Below are positions 33,993 through 42,643 of a stretch of DNA of 64,000 nucleotides, piece by piece. The notes beneath the pieces are model-generated. The model did no database searches, had not been told where the DNA came from, and saw only the letters and a list, made by a program, of their open reading frames with translations. The stretch comes from JACMLD01 sp044223995. Lineage in GTDB: Bacteria; Bacteroidota; Bacteroidia; Chitinophagales; Chitinophagaceae. The DNA is taken from contig JBGALE010000001.1 in NCBI GenBank assembly GCA_044223995.1, forward strand, positions 434,001 through 498,000, given 5' to 3'. The translations under genes and the position numbers were made by a program. Each line of letters opens with the position of its first letter. Position 1 is the first letter of the stretch.

Positions 33993-35393
33993 TTACTCAG
34001 TCACTTCCTCTTCACTGACATTTTCTTTTGGCTGCACTTCCTTCGGGTGAAGTTTTAAATAATTATATCGTTTTAAATTATCAATCAACCATCTTTCTAT
34101 GCGGTGATGAGACGGTGTAATGACGGCTGCAATTGCAACAAATACAATGATCTCGATAAACGGTGAGTGGTTTGTTTTTTCCGCTATAAACGGATGCAAC
34201 AGTAAAGTGATGTATTCGAAGAAAAGTAATATGGAAATAATACCCAAAAATTCGATAAGCTTTATATGAACTTTTTTACGGCTGATGACGATGGTAACGA
34301 TAAAGAAAATGGGAATGATGATACCTATTAGCAGCAACTGTAATTTTTCCTTTCGCTCTTTAATTTCCTCCAGCCGCAGTTGTGCCAACTCCTTTTGCCG
34401 CAATTCTTCCTCGGTCGTGATGTTTTGTACATCTTTAATCTTTTCCCGGCTGTCGATAGAATCCCTGAGACTGATCATGACTTCCTGGTAAATAAATGCA
34501 CTGTCCGTTATTTTTTCCTTCTTGTATAATTCCGTTAAAAACACGCTTGCATCCAGGGCCTTTACCAGGAACTGGTTATTATGAGCAATATCGTAAGATT
34601 TTTTACCGTAGTAAATGGCGGAATCAGGCTGCTGTCTTTTTTCAAAAATACGGGCCAGCCCCAGCACACCTTCTGCATAGTTGGAATAATCATTGGCTTC
34701 TCCCAGGTAAGGCAACCCTTCTTTGTAACTGTTAAATGCATCTGAATCGTCTCCCGACTTGTAATAAATATTACCCAGGTTGTTCAACGCTGTCCCCGTA
34801 ATGAGTTTATTCTTTGCCTTAATTGAGAGTTCCAGGCATTTCTTTGTATAATACAATGCGGAATCAATATTGTTCTTCTTCTCATAAATATCGCCGATGT
34901 CTAACAGGCTATAGAGCGAATATGACTCCAGTTTATGGGCATTAAAAATGGAATCTGCTTTTTTTGCATACACCAGGGCGTTGTCGTGATCTTTTGCATT
35001 GTTGTAAAGAAGGGCAATATCCAATTGAACGATGGCAATATTTTCTGCAACACCCAGTTTCTCTTCCATCTTCAGTTGTTCAATATAATATTCAAGCGCT
35101 TTTGGAAAATTACCGAGGCTGTTAAAGGCTACGGCCATTTGGTTCAATGCCCATGATTCACCCTGGATAAATTTTTTATTTTTTGCCATGTAATAGGCTT
35201 CCTGTGCAATCAGCAATGCAGAGTCGGGTTTGGAAGCCTGGTAAGCATTGCTGAGGTAATAAGAGAGCAGTATCTTTCCTGTATCCGTTTCCTGTTTTGC
35301 CAGCTCAGATCGTAAGCTGTCGATTTCCCTGTCCTGTGGAAATGCTATGATGCAACTGGACAGTAGTACCAGTAAAAAAGAAAGTCTTTTCAT
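33993..35393 (-). CDS. TPR protein with coiled coil and membrane C-terminus
   Basis: The 466-residue protein begins with a signal peptide (SFLLVLLSSCIIAFPQ). Residues of about 35-300 hold six or so TPR units (YYLSNAYQASKPDSALLIAQEAY; ALNNLGNIYYKSGDDSDAF). A Glu/Lys-rich coiled coil lies near 315-345, and three membrane helices lie near 345-440. It ends in a short charged tail. The layout resembles the sensor half of Bacteroidota TPR histidine kinases or LuxR-type TPR regulators, but no kinase or HTH domain follows. It is divergent from the caspase-like gene across 59 bases. Confidence 0.85.
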   Translation of the reverse strand: MKRLSFLLVLLSSCIIAFPQDREIDSLRSELAKQETDTGKILLSYYLSNAYQASKPDSALLIAQEAYYMAKNKKFIQGESWALNQMAVAFNSLGNFPKALEYYIEQLKMEEKLGVAENIAIVQLDIALLYNNAKDHDNALVYAKKADSIFNAHKLESYSLYSLLDIGDIYEKKNNIDSALYYTKKCLELSIKAKNKLITGTALNNLGNIYYKSGDDSDAFNSYKEGLPYLGEANDYSNYAEGVLGLARIFEKRQQPDSAIYYGKKSYDIAHNNQFLVKALDASVFLTELYKKEKITDSAFIYQEVMISLRDSIDSREKIKDVQNITTEEELRQKELAQLRLEEIKERKEKLQLLLIGIIIPIFFIVTIVISRKKVHIKLIEFLGIISILLFFEYITLLLHPFIAEKTNHSPFIEIIVFVAIAAVITPSHHRIERWLIDNLKRYNYLKLHPKEVQPKENVSEEEVTE

Positions 35394-35452
35394 CCGGTTG
35401 AGAGAAAATTTAGGTTATATTGTAATGAAAATATAAGACTAATATCGATACA

Positions 35453-36706
35453 ATGGCGTTTCAAAAACAAATAGTTGTAACCGCTGGTCTTATCCTCTTT
35501 ACCCTCGCGTTGATGGCACAAAACAAATACGCATTGTTGATTGGTATCAATGATTATTACGAGGTGCCCGGCATCAAAAGCGTGGAAAGCCTGAAAGGTT
35601 CTGTAAACGACGCCAATGCCATTCGCAATATACTCATCAGCAAATTTGGATTTAAAAATACCAATATCGATACTATTTATAATGCCGCAGCCACCCGCGA
35701 CAATATTGCAGCCGGTTTGCAGAAAAAACTGAAGCAATGCAGACCGGGCGATATTATGCTGTTTTATTACTCTGGACATGGCGTATACATGAATAATACC
35801 GAGGAAGCCAACGATCCCGTCAAACGAGGTATGAACCAGGCGATGCTCACCAGCGATCTCTATAACTATAGTGATCACTTTAAATGCTTCTTCCGTGATG
35901 TTTCCCTGAAAAAATATTTTAATCTCTTTATTGATAAAAAAGTTATCCTTACCAGCGTGTTTGATTGTTGTTTTAGTGGCAACCTCGCAAAGGCAGATCG
36001 TGATGCGGCCAGGAATATGGAAAGAGAGCGGTCTGTGAATTTAAATGAACTGATGGCAAGGTTAACAGAAAAATCAAACAATATTCCTTTACTGATGGAC
36101 AGCATCGCTGGTTTATCCCTTGCAGCCGTAGCCGGTTGTGCACTGGATGAAAATGGTGTGGTGAAAGATAAGACTGATTCAGACGGTGATGGTGTACCCG
36201 ATTGTAAGGACAGGGAAAAATTTACGCTAAAAGAATGTATGCCGGTGGATGCGGACGGGGTTGGCCTGTGCCCATTTGACTTTATATTACAGCGCGCGCT
36301 GGATAGTTATGATGCGGGTGAGATGAATAAAAATATGGCCGCGCCACCCGTTGCAGCGACCAGGTCATTTAATGCTACGGAAGTAGTAACAATTGCAGAG
36401 AAGGATAATGTACAAAGACCTGCTGACCGCAAGGATTCAAAGTTTCTCTTTTTTTCCGCAACCATGGATTACCAGAAGGCGCTGGAGTTTAAAGACCCCA
36501 ACAACAATGTTCATGGCATGTTTACTGCAGCTATCATGCGGGCGTTCGACAAATATCCAGCCGATACGCCGATGGATATTTTGTTTAATAAGGTAAAGGA
36601 GGACATGGACGGCTTCAAAAAAAATCAAACACCAGTTATGTATTCCGATCCGAAACGCCTGGCCGGCAATCTTATCGGCCTGCCTGCAAAGCGTTCCGCG
36701 AAATAA
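35453..36706 (+). CDS. Secreted caspase-family protein with calcium-loop insertion
   Basis: The 417-residue peptidase C14-like protein has a signal peptide (IVVTAGLILFTLALMAQ). The caspase fold starts at KYALLIGINDYYEVPG. The catalytic His lies in YYSGHG (His109) and the Cys in DCCFSG (Cys173). The last strand and helix of the fold appear only near residues 340-375 (FFSATMDYQKALEF; HGMFTAAIMRAF). The insertion of about 150 residues carries DSDGDGVPD (242-250), a calcium loop of the thrombospondin type 3 kind. Both catalytic residues are present, so activity is likely. It is convergent with the TPR-caspase gene, with a six-base gap. Confidence 0.88.
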   Translation: MAFQKQIVVTAGLILFTLALMAQNKYALLIGINDYYEVPGIKSVESLKGSVNDANAIRNILISKFGFKNTNIDTIYNAAATRDNIAAGLQKKLKQCRPGDIMLFYYSGHGVYMNNTEEANDPVKRGMNQAMLTSDLYNYSDHFKCFFRDVSLKKYFNLFIDKKVILTSVFDCCFSGNLAKADRDAARNMERERSVNLNELMARLTEKSNNIPLLMDSIAGLSLAAVAGCALDENGVVKDKTDSDGDGVPDCKDREKFTLKECMPVDADGVGLCPFDFILQRALDSYDAGEMNKNMAAPPVAATRSFNATEVVTIAEKDNVQRPADRKDSKFLFFSATMDYQKALEFKDPNNNVHGMFTAAIMRAFDKYPADTPMDILFNKVKEDMDGFKKNQTPVMYSDPKRLAGNLIGLPAKRSAK

Positions 36707-36712
36707 TCTCCA

Positions 36713-39115
36713 TTATTGTTTTCGTTTGAATACAAATTGCCCGCCCTGGTCATCGGTATTTTTTATGGGATTGTACTGTAGCTGCAAGCCTGTCTTACGG
36801 TAATCATTCTTAAATATATCAATCAACTGCTCTGCCGTAATGTATTGCTGGCGGTTTTCCTGCAGCGATACCACAAAGTCTTCAATGAACACACTTTGAT
36901 CCGGAACCGGTTTACGGTTACCACTGGCCAGGTAGCGCCTGCTTTTGTCTTTATAACTATCTGCCACTAATGCAGGTGCATCTTTTGGCAGATCCCTGAA
37001 CAAGGTACCAGAGAAACAAGCGTCGACAACAAACAATATATGTTTTGCCTTCGAATACTTAATAGTCCGCAGCAGATCTTCACTGCTAATATAAGAACTT
37101 ACCATCCCTGCCGTGGCATCTTTTGGTACCAGGAACCCTTCTTCTGATTTATCAGGATTGGTGATCATTTCACCATGTCCTGCATAAAAAACAAAGAGGT
37201 TGTCGTTTTCGCCCATGGCATTGGCGCGCCGGATAATAGTTTCGAGAATACTGGCTCTGGTGGCGTTTACCAGCGTGTCGGTATTTTCTGCGTTGAAATT
37301 ATATTTACTGGTCAATACACGGTATATCCTGTTCATATCATTTACCGGCCCTGTTAATTCATTGATGTTGGCATCCTGGTAATTTTGTTCTGCAATCAGG
37401 ATGGCATAGTATACGGGATTGTAATTAATCTCTGCATTGTTTGATACTGCTGGCTTGTCGGGAACCGTTGCTCCGGTGTTTAATTTACCTGCATTGACTT
37501 CCACATTAGTGGATGTCGCATTGGCATTGTTATCAATGGCCATGATAACAAATGTGTTTTTTCCCGGGGCAACTGTAACCGTCGTATCGAAATACCCATT
37601 TTCACCAACAGACAGTGATTTGTTGTTGAGCTTGACAGTTTTTATACCACTTGGGTCGATGGCCTGCCCGCGTATGCGTTGCGTGGTGGATGCCACTTTA
37701 TCGTCTTCCACTGATATGGACCGGGTATTATTTGCCGGTTCGAGAATTTTAATAACCGGGTCTGTTTTATCAGACTGCACAAGGGCCTGTTCTTTTTTGG
37801 TAAGCCCGCCCAGTGCATTGCGTACATCGGGCTGGTTGGGGTTGATCAGCAATGATTGCTCGTATGCCTGCTGGGCATCATCCGTATTGTTCATTTGCTC
37901 CAGTACAAAACCTTTTAGTGCGAGAATGGATGAATAGTTTCTTTGCTGCAAATCGGTGCCTGGCGCTGTTTTGTCCTTGGTGCCATAGAGTTGTTCCGCA
38001 TCCTGCAGGCATTTGAGTGCATTGGGAAAATCATTTCTTACCAGGTTTTGTGCGATCGCTTCCATGTATTTTTTAAAAAACAGCCAGCCCGGGCTGTCAA
38101 TATACCCATTGGTATTGCTTTCGCGGTACATATTGTAGTATTGTGCAGCATCATCAAAACGGTGTAATCTTGCCAGCGGTTCGATAATATTCAATACGAC
38201 GAATGGATGTTCGCGGTTATTGTCCAGCGAAATGGCCTTTTCAAAATCTGCAATGGCCAGGTTGTATTCGCCGGTGGATATGTACAAAATGCCACGGCTG
38301 TTGTAGGCATTCAGGAAATTGGGGTCAAGCGAAATACATTTGGTGAAATCTTCCAGTGCAGGTGCAAACATCTTCCTGTTGTGCTCAAGAATGCCTCGTC
38401 CGAGATAGGCATTGGCATACCTCGGGTTCAGGCGGATGGATTTGTTGTAATATTCAATAGCCTCATCGCCTCTGCCGGGTATTGCTGCCAGCAGGTTCCC
38501 GATATTGTAATGGTTGATAGCGTTATTGGGCTCCAGTGCCAGCGCCTGGTTGTAGTCTGCCAAAGCAAGGTCCTGCGATCTCATTTTTAAATAAGTATTG
38601 CCACGCATTTGGTATGCATAAGTATATTTTGGATTGATGGCAATCGCCTGGTTATAATCTTTCAGGGCTGCATCATACTGGCCTTTTACCTGGTATACAT
38701 TTCCCCGGTTGAAATAATGCATGGCATTGTCGGGTTCAAGCGCCACCGTTTTGAAATAATCTTTCAGCGCATTGTCATAGTTTTTTATATAATAAAAGCA
38801 ATTGCCCCTTAATTGAAAATAAGCCGCAATCCGCGGGTTGATGTTGATTGCATCAGTTACATCAGCTAATGCCAGGTCGTATTGTGCTAATTGCTGGTAG
38901 GCCAGTGCGCGTGCATAAAATATCTTGTCGTCATTTGACTGGAGTTTTATGGCCCTGCTGAAATTGTCGATGGCATCGCTGTATTGTTTATTGGCGGAAA
39001 GAGTAAGACCGTTATTGTAATACTGTTGTGCTGTTTGCGTAAAAGCAGTGATGTTAATGCACAGCAGCATTGCAATACAAATGGTAGCCTGCTTAACATG
39101 TTTACTTTTTCTCAT
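36713..39115 (-). CDS. TPR, Ig-like and caspase-domain protein
   Basis: The 800-residue protein has a signal peptide (ICIAMLLCINITAFTQ) and about ten TPR units (residues 30-440, for example YYNNGLTLSANKQYSDAIDNFSRAI). An Ig-like domain lies near 455-550 (IKILEPANNTRSI; VKLNNKSLSVGENGYFDTTVTVAPGKN), and a C-terminal caspase domain starts at YYAILIAEQNY. The catalytic pair is His647 (FYAGHG) and Cys700 (DACFSG). The order TPR-Ig-caspase is known in Bacteroidota, but the role is not. It is downstream of the papain-like gene by 16 bases, so they are likely co-transcribed. Confidence 0.9.
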   Translation of the reverse strand: MRKSKHVKQATICIAMLLCINITAFTQTAQQYYNNGLTLSANKQYSDAIDNFSRAIKLQSNDDKIFYARALAYQQLAQYDLALADVTDAININPRIAAYFQLRGNCFYYIKNYDNALKDYFKTVALEPDNAMHYFNRGNVYQVKGQYDAALKDYNQAIAINPKYTYAYQMRGNTYLKMRSQDLALADYNQALALEPNNAINHYNIGNLLAAIPGRGDEAIEYYNKSIRLNPRYANAYLGRGILEHNRKMFAPALEDFTKCISLDPNFLNAYNSRGILYISTGEYNLAIADFEKAISLDNNREHPFVVLNIIEPLARLHRFDDAAQYYNMYRESNTNGYIDSPGWLFFKKYMEAIAQNLVRNDFPNALKCLQDAEQLYGTKDKTAPGTDLQQRNYSSILALKGFVLEQMNNTDDAQQAYEQSLLINPNQPDVRNALGGLTKKEQALVQSDKTDPVIKILEPANNTRSISVEDDKVASTTQRIRGQAIDPSGIKTVKLNNKSLSVGENGYFDTTVTVAPGKNTFVIMAIDNNANATSTNVEVNAGKLNTGATVPDKPAVSNNAEINYNPVYYAILIAEQNYQDANINELTGPVNDMNRIYRVLTSKYNFNAENTDTLVNATRASILETIIRRANAMGENDNLFVFYAGHGEMITNPDKSEEGFLVPKDATAGMVSSYISSEDLLRTIKYSKAKHILFVVDACFSGTLFRDLPKDAPALVADSYKDKSRRYLASGNRKPVPDQSVFIEDFVVSLQENRQQYITAEQLIDIFKNDYRKTGLQLQYNPIKNTDDQGGQFVFKRKQ

Positions 39116-39131
39116 ATAAATAATTTCTGGG

Positions 39132-40598
39132 TTATTGATGGATTAGATCGATAAAAAAACAAGCCAGTTCGTTTTCCGCTGCTGGTGTGCTGAAACTGAT
39201 CCGGTCGCTGGTAAACTTAATTTTCTGCAGGGGAATCAAACGCTGACCAAACTTAGTTGCCATTGTATTGGCAAGCGTAGACTTTGATTCACTGATTGTT
39301 TTTTTTAGATCATCAAAGTCGATAGCCGACTTACTGTACAAAACACAAATTTTTTCCCTGGCCGCATCTGCATTGAGTGTATAACGTTTTGTTTCAGACG
39401 GAAGGTAGATCGTTGCATCAGTAGAGTTGATAACCGGGCTGATATTATCTGCGTAGGGAAACAGGGATGATATCACGTTGTTGTCATCAACAGAAAAAAT
39501 GTATACGAATGCCGGTGCATTGGTGGTAAATTTTATTTTAAACTTGGTACTGGCAGCATAACTTTCTTTCAGGGCGTAGTTGGAAAAGATGGAATTACCG
39601 GCATTTACCGTTGTTAATGTTACTGGCATACCGGCCACTTCGTTGGCAAATTCATCTGTTTTCACAAAATCAAAACTTCCCTTTATCTGTGGCACGCCGA
39701 TGCTGCGGGTTATAGCGGGATCATAAGTTTCCCGGTCCATCAGTTCGAGTGCATAGCTCCCGTATTGCATCATCTGTGCATCCGTCAGCCAAAAATAGCC
39801 ATTATTACCCCAGTCTTTTCCCCAACTGTTCAGGATTTCAAATGAACCATTCATTCGTTTGGAATCATACCCAACAATACAAACAGCATGATTGCCTACA
39901 ATGGTATCGTTGGCCCCCGGCGTCCATACGCCGTCTTTGCCCACGTTGAAGAGACTTGAATAACATTTAAGACTGAATATAACAGGTTTGTTTTCCGCGA
40001 TGCTTTTCCGGATGGCGATCAGATCATTTTTACCAATAGCGCCAAAGTAATTAGACAACGATGTGTATGCTTTAATGGTATAATCTTTTGCCTTTGCATC
40101 CGTCGAATTGTCTATGACAGGAATACAGTCTGGAATATTTTCAGACAGCAATACATCGCCTTTATCTGACAGTACTTTCAATGCCGGTTCTATTTTGGCG
40201 CCGTTACTGCAGTTGTTATCCCCCGGCATTTTGATATAGTAATACAGGTAAGCTGGTGAAAAAGCCACTGCCTGTATTTGTGCAGGATCTTTTATCTGGT
40301 GCTGGATGCAGTAACTGATGGTACGTGCTGCATAGGATGTGCTCCATGCCACACAAGTGCCATGCTTGCCCTGGTCCTGCGGTGCGGGAGCATATAGTTT
40401 CAGCGACACTGCTTCCGGGAGATTGACCAAATCCCTCGATGCGCGAACGGCAGATTTTGAAATACGGTTGAATTCTGTTTCGCTGGTATTATCACCGGTA
40501 AAATAACGCCGGCTGCCTTGCGCAATGGTTTGAAGGCTGCATAAACAGGCAAACAATACAAAAATCGTTACAGCAGTTGTATTCCTAATCTGGATCAT
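39132..40598 (-). CDS. Secreted C1 (papain-like) protease with DUF4384-like tail
   Basis: The 488-residue protein has a signal peptide (TIFVLFACLCSLQTIAQ). The papain fold shows DQGKHGTCVAWS, with oxyanion Gln76 and catalytic Cys82. The His motif is GNHAVCIVGYD (His237) and the Asn motif NSWGKDWGNNGYFWL (Asn257). Residues 330-470 (AFVYIFSVDDNNVISSLFPYAD; ATIYLPSET) resemble DUF4384, a beta-sandwich often linked to caspase-like proteins. No long propeptide is visible before the catalytic Cys. It is the first gene of the operon with the TPR-Ig-caspase protein. Confidence 0.88.
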   Translation of the reverse strand: MIQIRNTTAVTIFVLFACLCSLQTIAQGSRRYFTGDNTSETEFNRISKSAVRASRDLVNLPEAVSLKLYAPAPQDQGKHGTCVAWSTSYAARTISYCIQHQIKDPAQIQAVAFSPAYLYYYIKMPGDNNCSNGAKIEPALKVLSDKGDVLLSENIPDCIPVIDNSTDAKAKDYTIKAYTSLSNYFGAIGKNDLIAIRKSIAENKPVIFSLKCYSSLFNVGKDGVWTPGANDTIVGNHAVCIVGYDSKRMNGSFEILNSWGKDWGNNGYFWLTDAQMMQYGSYALELMDRETYDPAITRSIGVPQIKGSFDFVKTDEFANEVAGMPVTLTTVNAGNSIFSNYALKESYAASTKFKIKFTTNAPAFVYIFSVDDNNVISSLFPYADNISPVINSTDATIYLPSETKRYTLNADAAREKICVLYSKSAIDFDDLKKTISESKSTLANTMATKFGQRLIPLQKIKFTSDRISFSTPAAENELACFFIDLIHQ

Positions 40599-40743
40599 AA
40601 TGACTGTTACAAAGGCGGGCAGTTACCGAATCAAAAGCGATAGTCGTCAGAAGGGTGCGGGAGAGGGTTTACGAGGATGCTATTTTGTCTAAAGATAAGT
40701 TACTACTTTTTTATATACGAAATATATTTAGTTGCGCGGCGTC

Positions 40744-42636
40744 ATGATTTTTACTGTAACATTTTTGTATTTCCTTCGTATAGTAAAAAACATCCCTTTG
40801 CGCAAATTCTTTCTTATCATACAATTACTATCGGTTGTTTTAGGGTCTGCCGGGCAAACAGTGGGATCGCTGGAAGTAAAAGTATTGGATGCCGTTTCAA
40901 AAGAGCCATTGCCTGGAGTAACCATTACTGTTTTCAGGGAAGGCAAACCTGCCTGCCTCGTCACTAATAATGAAGGAAGGTTTGTAATCAGCCGTGCAAT
41001 GACTACCGATTCCATACAGATGACGATGATCGGGTATGGAGCAGAGAAATTACCCCTTTCTGCTTACAGGGATAAATTGTCCATTGTTGTTTTGCTGCAC
41101 ATCATCACCACGGAATTGTCGGAAGTAGTGGTTAGGCCATTACAGGCAAATGAAATCGTGGAACAGGCCATTCGTGCTACAAGACTGTTGCTGCCCGCGC
41201 AGGATTTTTCCAATAAAATTTTTTACCGTGAAATCATACGGGACAGGGAACAATATTTTTCTGTTGCTGAAGCCATTTTCGAAACACAGTATACAATCGC
41301 AAAAAAATCTTTCAAACTCAGGATGTTGAAAGGAAGAAGCAAGGAAGATGTAAACTATACCCGGCTGTTCGAAGATTATCATCCTGGTGGTGGGCCGCAG
41401 GAGCTGGCAGCAAAATATTTTTCCATAGCATTCCCGGATTTTTTGACGCTGTCAAAAACGAAATGGTTCAACTATAAAAAAGAAAAATCATTGATGTACA
41501 ATGGCAGCCTGGTGTATGATATTAGTTTTGATCAAAAACCGGATATACACGAAGCTTTAGAAAAGGGACATATTTACATTATGGCAAATGATTTCTCGAT
41601 TATTTCTTACGATGCAGCAAACAGCCCGCTGGGCATAGCCTATATCAAAGACTTAAAGGGCACGGATAAAATATTTGCAGAAATATTGAATATTGATTTT
41701 AAAAGAAAAGGATGGAAGCGGCAGGTTGCATTTGCACGTGAAGGGGATCGATTGGTTTTGAGCAGGGCAACTGCTGTTTATCAAATTGGGTATAAGCAAC
41801 CAAAAAAGAATTTGGACCTTGATTTGACGATTTCAACCGAGCTGTTGGCAACAGAAAGGTTGCTGCCAATCACACGCACTGTTACCAAAACTGATGAATG
41901 GAAACGCGGCAATTTGGTGGCTAACCTCCCTACTTATTTTGATCCGGGGTTTTGGGGAGACAATAATATTATTTCACCTACGCAGGAGGTAGATACTATT
42001 ATTGCATCGATTGGAAAAAGAAACGGTGACGTGAGTGTGAGTAATGCACTGGAAGGATGGCAATATTTTAAAAAGGATTACCTGGTTACTGTGCAACAGC
42101 AGGACTCTATCATATTGGTGCCGGTTATCAAAGGAAGTTGGGAGGACGAAGAAACAGCAGGCATGATTTATAAAAACATAGATGGTGATTTCACAGTAGA
42201 AACAAATCTTTCGATCTCGAAAATGAATAACCCAGGCGAATGGCCTGAAAACGGTTTTCAGCAGGCGGGAATCATCATAAGGGACGTCAGTGAGAAAGAA
42301 GAAAATAACCTCATTTTTTGTGCAGGCACAGGCGGGAATGGCCAGCCGAAAATATTTTTAAGAAAAACAATGGCTGGTGTATCAAAGGGGCCAGTTGATA
42401 AAATAGATGCGATGAATTGTATACTTCGCCTTGTGAAAAAAGGAAAAGAAGTCAGTGTATATTACAGGCAAAAAGATACAGAGGACTGGAAAAAAATAAC
42501 GGTGTACCAGTTAAACTGGCTGAAGGGAACTGCACAGGTTGGTTTGATGGCAATGGCCCGTTTTGCCGGAAGCGGGCCAAAAGCAAAACCAGATATGCGC
42601 GCTGTATTTACACATTTCACCATCACCCCGGGATGA
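40744..42636 (+). CDS. CarboxypepD-reg-like protein with DUF1349-like C-terminus
   Basis: The 630-residue protein starts with a signal peptide (residues 16-38, ending SAGQ). A carboxypeptidase-regulatory-like domain follows (VGSLEVKVLDAVSKEPLPGVTITVF; residues 39-125). The central beta-rich region of about 300 residues (FYREIIRDREQYFSVAEAIFE) is of the kind seen in outer-membrane-associated Bacteroidota proteins. The last 180 residues (GSWEDEETAGMIYKNIDGDFTVETNLSI; FQQAGIIIRD) resemble the DUF1349/LamG-like glycan-binding fold. There is no TonB-dependent barrel. An in-frame TTG lies 12 bases upstream. It ends just before the Ntn-hydrolase gene and is probably co-transcribed with it. Confidence 0.78.
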   Translation: MIFTVTFLYFLRIVKNIPLRKFFLIIQLLSVVLGSAGQTVGSLEVKVLDAVSKEPLPGVTITVFREGKPACLVTNNEGRFVISRAMTTDSIQMTMIGYGAEKLPLSAYRDKLSIVVLLHIITTELSEVVVRPLQANEIVEQAIRATRLLLPAQDFSNKIFYREIIRDREQYFSVAEAIFETQYTIAKKSFKLRMLKGRSKEDVNYTRLFEDYHPGGGPQELAAKYFSIAFPDFLTLSKTKWFNYKKEKSLMYNGSLVYDISFDQKPDIHEALEKGHIYIMANDFSIISYDAANSPLGIAYIKDLKGTDKIFAEILNIDFKRKGWKRQVAFAREGDRLVLSRATAVYQIGYKQPKKNLDLDLTISTELLATERLLPITRTVTKTDEWKRGNLVANLPTYFDPGFWGDNNIISPTQEVDTIIASIGKRNGDVSVSNALEGWQYFKKDYLVTVQQQDSIILVPVIKGSWEDEETAGMIYKNIDGDFTVETNLSISKMNNPGEWPENGFQQAGIIIRDVSEKEENNLIFCAGTGGNGQPKIFLRKTMAGVSKGPVDKIDAMNCILRLVKKGKEVSVYYRQKDTEDWKKITVYQLNWLKGTAQVGLMAMARFAGSGPKAKPDMRAVFTHFTITPG

Positions 42637-42643
42637 TGCTATC

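Noticed and set aside
35390..35878. Minus-strand ORF of 162 codons over the start of the caspase-like gene
   Set aside because: It overlaps a gene with a signal peptide and complete catalytic motifs, and shows no domain of its own.
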